The translations under genes and the position numbers were made by a program. Shown piece by piece: positions 1-5,761 of a DNA stretch of 6,824 nt (its first letter is position 1; the number at the start of each line of letters is the position of its first letter). The DNA lies in the NCBI GenBank assembly GCA_007134405.1, contig SLKW01000280.1, positions 1 through 6,824 of the forward strand, given 5' to 3'. The notes under the pieces were generated by a model. It made no database searches, had not been told where the DNA came from, and saw only the letters and a program-made list of their open reading frames with translations. This stretch comes from Paracoccaceae bacterium (lineage in GTDB: Bacteria; Pseudomonadota; Alphaproteobacteria; Rhodobacterales; Rhodobacteraceae).

Positions 1-1931
1 ACCGGCTGACAAAGCCGCTGATCCGCCGCGACGGCGCCGAGAAAGGCCTGAACGTCGACCCCGAACACCCGCTGACCCACTTCCGGGAGGCAACCTGGGA
101 GGAGGCGCTGGATGCCGCCGCCGGGGGCCTGGCACGCCTGCGCGATGCGCATGGGGGCCGGTCGGTCGCGGGGTTCGGCTCGGCCAAATGCTCGAACGAG
201 GAAGCCTACCTCTTCCAGCGCCTGATCCGCGAGGGTTTCGGGCACAACAACGTCGACCACTGCACGCGGCTCTGCCATGCATCCTCGGTCGCGGCGCTGC
301 TGGAAAACGTGGGCTCGGCGGCGGTGACGGCGACCTTCAACGAGATCGAGAATGCCGACGTCGCCATCGTCATCGGCGCCAACCCGGTCGAGAACCACCC
401 CGTCGCCGCCACCTACTTCAAGCAATTCGCCAAGCGCGGCGGCAAACTCATCGTGATGGACCCGCGCGGCCAGGCGCTGCGCCGCCACGCCACCCACATG
501 CTGCAGTTTAAACCCGGCGCGGATGTATCGATGTTGAACGCGATCATGCACGTCGTCGTCGAGGAAGGGCTTTACGACCGACAATACGTCCAGGCGATGA
601 CCGAAAACTGGGAGGCGATGACCGCGCACCTGGCTGCCTTCACGCCTGAGAAGATGGCACCGGTCTGCGGCATCCCAGCCGAGAGCCTGCGCGCCGTTGC
701 CCGCGACTTCGCGCGCGGCCGGGCGGGGATGATCTTCTGGGGGATGGGGATTTCCCAGCATATCCACGGCACCGACAATTCCCGTTGCCTGATTTCGCTT
801 GCGCTGATGTGCGGCCATGTCGGACGGCCCGGCACCGGGCTGCACCCGCTGCGGGGCCAGAACAACGTCCAGGGCGCCTCGGATGCCGGCCTGATCCCGA
901 TGTTCCTGCCCGACTACCTCAGCGTGACCGACGACGCCATCCGCGCGCGCTTCGCGCAGGTCTGGGGCTCGGGCGACTGGTCGGGTGAGAAGGGCCTGAC
1001 GGTGACCGAGATCCTGGACGCGGTGCATGACGGCGAGATCCGCGGCATGTACATCCTGGGCGAGAACCCGGCGATGTCGGACCCCGACGTGACCCATGCG
1101 CGCGAGGCGCTAGCGAAGCTCGAGCACCTCGTTGTGCAGGACATCTTCCTGACCGAGACGGCGAACTATGCCGACGTGATCCTGCCCGCCGCGGCCTTCT
1201 ACGAGAAGACCGGGACCGTCACCAACACCAACCGGCAGGTGCAGATGGGCAGGCCCGCCGTCCCGCCGCCGGGCGAGGCACGCGAGGATTGGGCGATCAC
1301 CGTTGCGTTGGCGAACCGGCTGGGCCTCGGCTGGCGCTACACCCACCCGCGCGAGGTTTTTGCCGAGATGAAGATGACGATGAAGTCGCTCGACAACATC
1401 ACCTGGGAGCGGTTGGAACGCGAGGGAGCGGTGACCTATCCGAGCCTTGCTCCCGACGACCCCGGCCAGGCCATCGTCTTTGCCGACCGCTTCCCGCGCG
1501 AGAGCGGCCGCGCCCGTTTCGCCCCCGCGCAGGTAATCCCCCCGGACGAAGTGCCGGATGCCGAGTTTCCGATGGTCCTGACCACCGGCCGGCAGCTGGA
1601 GCACTGGCATACGGGCTCGATGACGCGGCGGTCGAAGGTGCTGGATGCCGTCGAACCCGAAGCAAACTGTTCGCTTCACCCCGCGACGCTCGACCGGTTG
1701 GGGATCGCGCCCGGCAGGCGTGTTCGGCTGGTGACGCGGCGCGGGACGATCGAGCTGATGGCGCGCGCGGATCGGACTGTGGCCGAGGACATGGTTTTTG
1801 TTCCCTTCGCTTTCGTGGAGGCGGCGGCGAACGTGCTGACCAACCCGGCGCTGGACCCCTACGGCAAGATCCCGGAATTCAAGTTCGCCGCTGTGCGCGT
1901 CGAAAACCCCGAGGCAATTGCAGCGGAGTAG
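1..1931 (+). CDS. fdhF: Formate dehydrogenase catalytic (alpha) subunit, molybdopterin-dependent, 5'-truncated
   Basis: The enzyme oxidises formate to CO2 at a bis-MGD molybdenum or tungsten centre in the cytoplasm, passing electrons through Fe-S clusters, usually to NAD+ via partner subunits. The reading frame is open from base 3 to the TGA-free stop TAG at 1929-1931, giving 642 visible residues. The N-terminal [4Fe-4S] region, and any ferredoxin-like extension as in FdsA, lies outside the window. The active-site motif DHCTRLCHASS is present at codons 255-287. The metal ligand is Cys (codon 273-275), not selenocysteine, and is followed by the conserved His. The motif LRGQNNVQGASDAG near 849-890 carries the likely catalytic Arg (852-854). 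The C-terminal dinucleotide-binding domain covers about 1560-1910 and includes TTGRQLEHWHTGSMTRR. An internal GTG at 309 is not the start, because conserved sequence continues upstream. No fdhD or delta-subunit gene follows. The family call is firm; the choice between FdsA and FdhF naming is not. Confidence 0.95.
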   Translation, partial: RLTKPLIRRDGAEKGLNVDPEHPLTHFREATWEEALDAAAGGLARLRDAHGGRSVAGFGSAKCSNEEAYLFQRLIREGFGHNNVDHCTRLCHASSVAALLENVGSAAVTATFNEIENADVAIVIGANPVENHPVAATYFKQFAKRGGKLIVMDPRGQALRRHATHMLQFKPGADVSMLNAIMHVVVEEGLYDRQYVQAMTENWEAMTAHLAAFTPEKMAPVCGIPAESLRAVARDFARGRAGMIFWGMGISQHIHGTDNSRCLISLALMCGHVGRPGTGLHPLRGQNNVQGASDAGLIPMFLPDYLSVTDDAIRARFAQVWGSGDWSGEKGLTVTEILDAVHDGEIRGMYILGENPAMSDPDVTHAREALAKLEHLVVQDIFLTETANYADVILPAAAFYEKTGTVTNTNRQVQMGRPAVPPPGEAREDWAITVALANRLGLGWRYTHPREVFAEMKMTMKSLDNITWERLEREGAVTYPSLAPDDPGQAIVFADRFPRESGRARFAPAQVIPPDEVPDAEFPMVLTTGRQLEHWHTGSMTRRSKVLDAVEPEANCSLHPATLDRLGIAPGRRVRLVTRRGTIELMARADRTVAEDMVFVPFAFVEAAANVLTNPALDPYGKIPEFKFAAVRVENPEAIAAE

Positions 1932-1941
1932 CGCAGCAGGC

Positions 1942-1973
1942 TTGACCTTCCATCTACTGGAAGGAGCATGTAA
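1942..1973 (+). promoter_or_regulatory. CueR/HmrR-type copper-responsive promoter and operator of copA
   Basis: A -35 box TTGACC (1942-1947) overlaps a perfect 7-bp inverted repeat: CCTTCCA at 1946-1952 and TGGAAGG at 1958-1964, separated by 5 bp. The pattern ACCTTCC-N7-GGAAGGA matches the known CueR operator ACCTTCC-N7-GGAAGGT except for the last base. A weak -10 (CATGTA at 1967-1972, or ATGTAA one base later) gives a 19-20 bp spacer. Such a spacer is too long for ordinary sigma-70 initiation and is typical of MerR-family promoters that the activator untwists. It lies between fdhF and copA, and a cueR-like gene is encoded in the same operon. The match to established CueR sites is strong; the exact -10 and transcription start are inferred. 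Confidence 0.88.
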
Positions 1974-2000
1974 GGCGGACTGCGTGTTTGGAGTCCCGCC

Positions 2001-4496
2001 ATGTCCGCCACCGATGCACCACTTACGCTACCCGTCCAGGGGATGAACTGCGCCTCTTGCGTTGGACGGGTCGAGCGTGCCTTGACTGCCGTTCCAGGCG
2101 TGACGGGGGCTCAAGCGAACTTGGCCACCGGCACGGTGCGCATCACAGGGGCGGTCGAGCCGCGCGCGATCTTGGAGGCGCTGCGGGACGCAGGATACGC
2201 AACAGCCGAGCAACGGACGGAGTTGGCCGTGGAAGGAATGCATTGCGCATCCTGCACGGGGCGCGTGGAGCGCGTGTTGGCAAATGTGCCGGGGGTATTG
2301 GTGGCTTCGGTCAACCTGATGACCGAACGGGCGACCGTTCGCCATCTTCCGGTCCCGGGACAGGCGGAGAGGCTCGCGCAGGCCGTGAGCGATGCGGGAT
2401 TCCCCACCCGCCCCATCAATGCCCCGGAACCCGAAAGCACAGCTGAAAAGCGCGAGGAAGAAACCGCCCTTACGCGCCGACGGATGTTGGTGGCGGGTGG
2501 ATTGACGCTGCCCATTTTTGTGCTGGAGATGGGCGGGCACATGATCCCGGCCTTTCACCACTGGGTCCACAACACGATCGGCATGTGGGAAAGCTGGCTG
2601 TTCCAGTTCGTCCTGACCACAATTGTGCTCTTCGGCCCTGGCCTCGTCTTCTTCCGCCTCGGCCTGCCGGCGCTTGCCCGAAGGGCGCCCGACATGAATA
2701 GCCTCGTTGCGGTGGGAACCGGGGCAGCCTGGGGTTTTTCAACCGTTTCGACTTTCGCGCCCGGAATTCTGCCAGAAGGCACGGCCAACGTCTATTTCGA
2801 GGCGGCAGCAGTCATCGTCACCCTGATCCTGTTGGGACGCTGGCTGGAGGCGCGGGCCAAGGGACGCACCGGCGCAGCAATCGCTCGGTTGATCGGGCTG
2901 AAGCCCAAATCGGCACGGGTCGAGCGTAACGGCACGCATATCGATCTGCCCATAGACGAGATCCGCGAAGGTGACGTGATCCAGGTGAGACCGGGCGAAA
3001 AAATTCCGACGGATGGGGACGTTACCGACGGTTCCTCCTATGTCGATGAAAGCATGATCACGGGCGAGCCGGTACCTGCGGCCAAGGCGAAGGGGGATAC
3101 CGTCACGGGCGGCACCATCAACGGCAACGGCGCGCTGACCTTTCGTGCAACGCGCGTGGGCGCCGATACGTTGCTTTCACAGATCATTCGGCTGGTCGAG
3201 GAAGCGCAGGGCGCCAAGCTTCCGATCCAGGCACTCGTCGACCGGGTCACGCTTTACTTCGTACCAGCGGTGATGGCCGTTGCGGCTATCACGTTCGCAG
3301 CCTGGCTGGCACTCGGTCCTGGGCTGGGCTTCGCGGTCGTCGCCGCAGTTTCGGTTCTGATCATCGCCTGTCCCTGCGCCATGGGACTCGCAACCCCGAC
3401 CTCGATCATGGTCGGCACCGGTCGCGCGGCCGAGATGGGGGTTCTGTTCCGCCGCGGCGATGCACTTCAAGCGCTGCAGGGAGTGGACGTGATTGCCTTC
3501 GACAAGACCGGCACACTGACCGAGGGGCGGCCCGACCTGGCCGCGCTTCACACTCAACCGGGCTTTGACGAGGCCGAGGTACTCGCGCTGATCGCCGCGG
3601 TCGAGGCGCGATCCGAACACCCCATCGCCGACGCCGTTACCCGCGCCGCCCGGTCGCGCGGCCTCGACTTGCCGCCGGTTGCCGGTTTCGAGGCAATCAG
3701 CGGTTTCGGTGTACGCGCGCAAGTGGCGGGCCGCGCGGCACTGGTCGGCGCCGAACGGTTAATGGCGCGAGAGGGAATCGACCTTGGCACCCTGCCCGAC
3801 CGCGCTGCCGAGGCGGCGCGAAAGGGACAAACGCCACTCTATGCCGCGATCGATGGAAAAGCCGCTGCGCTCGTCACTGTCGCCGACCGCATCAAGCCCG
3901 CAACGCCAGCCGCTATCGAAGCGCTGCATTCGATGGGTCTGAAAGTCGCCATGATCACCGGTGATGCGCAAGCCACGGCGAACGCCATTGCCGCAGAACT
4001 GGGCATCGATGCGGTGATGGCCGAGGTCTTGCCAGCCGGGAAAGTGGAGGCGGTCGAGAGCCTGCAGTCGGGCGGTCGCCGCGTGGCCTTCGTTGGCGAC
4101 GGAATCAACGACGCTCCTGCGCTGGCAGCAGCGGATGTCGGTATCGCCATCGGTACTGGCACTGACGTCGCGGTCGAGGCGGCGGACGTGGTCCTGATGT
4201 CGGGTGATCTACGCGGGGTCGTCAACGCAATTAGCGCGAGCCGAGAGACGCTGCGAAACATTCGTCAGAACCTCTTCTGGGCCTTCGCCTACAACACGGC
4301 GCTGATCCCGGTCGCGGCGGGCGTGCTCTACCCGGTCTTTGCGATCACGCTCAGCCCAATGCTTGCCGCCGCCGCGATGGCTTTGTCGAGCGTCTTCGTC
4401 GTGACGAATGCACTCAGGCTGCGCGGCCTGCAACCGGTGCTCGCCGAAAAAAGTAGCACAACTGTTGCGAGACCGCGAATGGCCCCAGCTGAGTGA
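2001..4496 (+). CDS. copA: Cu(I)-exporting P1B-type ATPase (CopA/ActP)
   Basis: This 831-residue inner-membrane pump uses ATP to move Cu(I) out of the cytoplasm. Two N-terminal heavy-metal-associated domains carry GMNCASC (residues 14-20) and GMHCASC (79-85). The membrane region starts near residue 163. The actuator domain has TGEP at 354-357. The ion-channel motif is CPC at 457-459, in [12 protein letters not shown]. The phosphorylated Asp is D501 in DKTGTLTEG. The nucleotide-binding domain has the P1B SEHP signature (538-541), TGD (653-655) and GDGINDAP (699-706). The last two helices carry YN (764-765) and MALSS (793-797), the signatures of the Cu(I)/Ag(I) subgroup P1B-1. The length is normal for CopA with two metal-binding domains. 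The ATG at 2001 is preceded by GGAG at 1990-1993. The copper-responsive promoter just upstream and the sensor gene downstream support copper as substrate; silver is a possible second substrate. Confidence 0.97.
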   Translation: MSATDAPLTLPVQGMNCASCVGRVERALTAVPGVTGAQANLATGTVRITGAVEPRAILEALRDAGYATAEQRTELAVEGMHCASCTGRVERVLANVPGVLVASVNLMTERATVRHLPVPGQAERLAQAVSDAGFPTRPINAPEPESTAEKREEETALTRRRMLVAGGLTLPIFVLEMGGHMIPAFHHWVHNTIGMWESWLFQFVLTTIVLFGPGLVFFRLGLPALARRAPDMNSLVAVGTGAAWGFSTVSTFAPGILPEGTANVYFEAAAVIVTLILLGRWLEARAKGRTGAAIARLIGLKPKSARVERNGTHIDLPIDEIREGDVIQVRPGEKIPTDGDVTDGSSYVDESMITGEPVPAAKAKGDTVTGGTINGNGALTFRATRVGADTLLSQIIRLVEEAQGAKLPIQALVDRVTLYFVPAVMAVAAITFAAWLALGPGLGFAVVAAVSVLIIACPCAMGLATPTSIMVGTGRAAEMGVLFRRGDALQALQGVDVIAFDKTGTLTEGRPDLAALHTQPGFDEAEVLALIAAVEARSEHPIADAVTRAARSRGLDLPPVAGFEAISGFGVRAQVAGRAALVGAERLMAREGIDLGTLPDRAAEAARKGQTPLYAAIDGKAAALVTVADRIKPATPAAIEALHSMGLKVAMITGDAQATANAIAAELGIDAVMAEVLPAGKVEAVESLQSGGRRVAFVGDGINDAPALAAADVGIAIGTGTDVAVEAADVVLMSGDLRGVVNAISASRETLRNIRQNLFWAFAYNTALIPVAAGVLYPVFAITLSPMLAAAAMALSSVFVVTNALRLRGLQPVLAEKSSTTVARPRMAPAE

Positions 4497-4506
4497 AGGG
4501 AAGCAG

Positions 4507-4926
4507 ATGAATATCGGAGAAGCCTCCGAAGCGTCGGGTCTACCCGCGAAAACGATCCGGTATTACGAGGAGATCGGCCTGATCCGGCCGCGTCGCGATA
4601 CCAACGGCTATCGCGCATTCAAAGCAGGCGATGTGCACAAGCTCGCTTTTCTAGCGCGCGCCCGCGCATTAGGATTCTCGATCGAGGAATGTCGCGCTTT
4701 GCTGGGACTGTACGAGGACGAGACGAGGGCAAGTGAGAACGTGAAAGCCCTTGCACAAGAGCACCTTCATCGTGTCGACACAAAGATTGCCGAGTTGAAG
4801 GCGTTGCGCGCAACGCTTGACGAGCTTATTGCGGCTTGTGCGGGCGACCACCGGCCAGATTGTCCGATCCTCGCCGATCTCGCTGCAGGAAACGCATCGC
4901 GCGAGGAGAACGGAGGCGCCAATTGA
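4507..4926 (+). CDS. cueR: MerR-family Cu(I)-responsive transcriptional regulator (CueR/HmrR)
   Basis: This 139-residue dimeric DNA-binding copper sensor would activate the copA promoter upstream. The N-terminal winged helix-turn-helix begins MNIGEASEASGLPAKTIRYY and continues with the EEIGLI and NGYR elements typical of MerR proteins (residues 1-70). A dimerisation helix spans about 77-108. The metal-binding loop has C111 and C119 in CAGDHRPDC, the C-x7-C spacing of CueR. Ser76 sits where CueR has Ser77 and Hg(II)-sensing MerR has Cys, which favours monovalent Cu/Ag/Au. The ATG at 4507 was chosen because it has a GGGA ribosome site at 4498-4501 and gives the canonical MerR N-terminus. An in-frame ATG at 4408 would add 33 non-homologous residues inside copA. 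The gene lies 10 bp after copA with no visible promoter of its own, so it is probably co-transcribed and autoregulated. The equivalent rhizobial gene is called hmrR. Confidence 0.95.
   Translation: MNIGEASEASGLPAKTIRYYEEIGLIRPRRDTNGYRAFKAGDVHKLAFLARARALGFSIEECRALLGLYEDETRASENVKALAQEHLHRVDTKIAELKALRATLDELIAACAGDHRPDCPILADLAAGNASREENGGAN
4912..4916 (+). promoter_or_regulatory. Shine-Dalgarno site fixing a TTG start
   Basis: GGAGG lies six bases upstream of TTG at 4923-4925, inside the last codons of the regulator gene. It is the strongest ribosome-binding sequence near the start of the thiol reductase, and it places the start exactly where the conserved ITIYGLKSC N-terminus begins. No ATG or GTG is available there in that frame; the next upstream candidate (4836) would add 29 unrelated residues. 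Confidence 0.75.
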
Positions 4927-5243
4927 TTACGATCTACGGATTAAAGTCATGCGATAGCTGCAGAAAGGCGACCAAGGTCCTGCCAGGCGCCCAATTTCGA
5001 GATATTCGCGCAGAGCCCCTGAGGGCTGACGAAATCGCAGAATTTCTTGACGCATTTGGCGAGAAACTAATCAACCGCGCATCGGCAACGTGGCGCGGAT
5101 TTGACACTGTCCTGCGACAGGCGGACCCTGAAGTGCTGCTCTCAGATCACCCGACAGTTATGAAGCGTCCCGTCATACGTTTCAACGGAACGCTCTATCT
5201 GGGATGGTCACCCGCCACGCGCGCAGCGCTCGGCGCTGCGTGA
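4923..5243 (+). CDS. ArsC/Spx/YffB-family thioredoxin-fold protein (arsenate reductase-like)
   Basis: This 106-residue cytoplasmic protein belongs to the ArsC/Spx/YffB thioredoxin-like family, whose members are arsenate or other thiol-dependent reductases or redox regulators. The N-terminus reads MITIYGLKSCDSCRKA, with the active Cys at C10 in the usual strand-loop-helix position and a second Cys at C13. This makes a CxxC pair, whereas YffB-type proteins usually have a single Cys there. The C-terminal PTVMKRPVIRFNGTLYLGW matches the family's P-x-x-x-KRP segment, which supplies the cis-Pro and an oxyanion-binding Arg. The start is TTG with a good GGAGG site. The gene overlaps cueR by 4 bp (TTGA), which implies translational coupling in the copA-cueR operon. 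Family membership is clear. The substrate is not: no other ars gene is visible, and copper co-regulation suggests a role in thiol or glutathione stress rather than arsenate. That last point is inference. Confidence 0.88.
   Translation: MITIYGLKSCDSCRKATKVLPGAQFRDIRAEPLRADEIAEFLDAFGEKLINRASATWRGFDTVLRQADPEVLLSDHPTVMKRPVIRFNGTLYLGWSPATRAALGAA
5220..5242. terminator. GC-rich hairpin at a convergent gene junction, candidate bidirectional terminator
   Basis: CGCAGCGC (5222-5229) and GCGCTGCG (5233-5240) form a perfect 8-bp inverted repeat with a TCG loop. A G-T and a C-G pair extend it to 10 bp (5220-5229 with 5233-5242). It overlaps the last codons of the reductase gene and sits about 10 bp from the end of the cold-shock gene on the other strand. 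Neither side has a T-tract, so it is not a classical intrinsic terminator. It could still serve as a pause site or RNA 3'-end stabiliser for either transcript. No other terminator candidate fits in the 7-bp gap. Confidence 0.4.
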
Positions 5244-5250
5244 CGTTGGA

Positions 5251-5457
5251 TCAGAGCAGCTTGAGATCGGATGCCGACGCCCGGCCATCACGACCCGACT
5301 GCATTTCAAAGCTGACTTTCTGATTGTCGGCCAATCCCGTGAGTCCGGCCCGCTCGACCGCTGAAATATGGACAAAAACGTCCTTCCCGCCACCATCGGG
5401 TGCGATGAAACCATAACCCTTGGTAGCGTTGAACCATTTGACGGTGCCGGTTGGCAT
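5251..5457 (-). CDS. Cold-shock domain protein (CspA family)
   Basis: This 68-residue single-domain OB-fold protein binds single-stranded RNA and DNA and acts as an RNA chaperone or antiterminator in the cytoplasm. The whole protein is one cold-shock domain. It begins MPTGTVKWFNATKGYGFI, with RNP1 (KGYGFI, residues 13-18) and RNP2 (DVFVHIS, 26-32) intact, and ends SDLKLL. The length is exactly typical. The ATG (complement of 5455-5457) is preceded on the minus strand by AGGGG at 5465-5469, seven bases away. A longer reading frame upstream lacks similarity to the family and is not part of the protein. The gene converges on the copper operon and is divergent from the glycosyltransferase. Cold inducibility cannot be judged from the sequence, because many CspA homologues are constitutive or stationary-phase genes. 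Confidence 0.96.
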   Translation of the reverse strand: MPTGTVKWFNATKGYGFIAPDGGGKDVFVHISAVERAGLTGLADNQKVSFEMQSGRDGRASASDLKLL

Positions 5458-5761
5458 AGGTGTTCCCCTTCCAGTTAATCTCCCGGGGCGCAATTGCCCA
5501 CGGGCCGTGCAGCCAGGTCTTTCTTTAGCGCGGGCTGCCTGGAAAGGCGGTCGCCGAAAGTCTGTCGTCACTGCGCCGAAGTGTGCCACGATTCCGCACA
5601 AAAGCAAGCCTGTGCGCGCGCGATCCGAACATCCGGCGATCAGTCGCGCCCAAGGCCGAAAACCGGTTGTTCAGTACCCCACATTCTTGCGCTTCGTCGG
5701 GCTTGCAGATAATTGCGTGCGGGGCGAGTGACGTTCGACCGACGCCATCCGAGGTAGAGTC
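5458..5761. other. Intergenic region between divergent csp and glycosyltransferase genes
   Basis: These 304 bp should hold the promoters of both flanking genes. I see no convincing coding sequence: the short open frames here lack family resemblance and are poorly placed relative to ribosome sites. Overlapping inverted repeats lie in what would be the csp leader: GCAGCC (5509-5514) with GGCTGC (5533-5538), and CCAGG (5513-5517) with CCTGG (5538-5542). The two pairings exclude each other. A palindrome AACCGGTT lies at 5661-5668. No clear -35/-10 pair for csp could be picked by eye. Confidence 0.6.
5684..5713 (+). promoter_or_regulatory. Possible sigma-70-like promoter for the glycosyltransferase
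   Basis: GATAAT at 5708-5713 is one base from TATAAT. TTCTTG at 5684-5689, 18 bp upstream, is a poor -35; TTGCGC at 5687-5692 is a better sequence but with only a 15-bp spacer. The position would give a leader of roughly 40 bases before the ATG at 5762, which has GAGG at 5751-5754. The call rests mainly on the -10 and is weak. Confidence 0.3.

Noticed and set aside
1110..1679. Minus-strand open frame of 189 codons opposite fdhF
   Set aside because: It is the shadow of a conserved formate dehydrogenase coding region, with low-complexity translation and no plausible ribosome site or family match.
1946..1964. Reading the copA dyad as a terminator for fdhF
   Set aside because: It lacks a T-tract and matches the CueR operator in sequence and in position relative to the -35, so the operator explanation is much stronger.
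4408..4506. In-frame upstream ATG that would extend the CueR-like regulator by 33 residues
   Set aside because: The extension lies within copA coding sequence, has no similarity to MerR N-termini and is less well placed than the ATG at 4507, which has a ribosome site and gives the canonical start.
5466..5475. CCTTCC resembling half of the copper operator, upstream of csp
   Set aside because: There is no GGAAGG partner at the right spacing. On the minus strand it is simply the purine-rich ribosome-binding region of csp.
5585..5602. Sigma-54-like TGGCAC on the minus strand upstream of csp
   Set aside because: The -12 element is wrong (GGCGC where TTGCA is expected), so the match covers only half the consensus.
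5420..5731. Plus-strand open frame of 103 codons overlapping the csp start region
   Set aside because: Its first part is antisense to csp and its translation is Arg/Pro/Ala-rich with no recognisable motif; it would also cross the region expected to hold divergent promoters.
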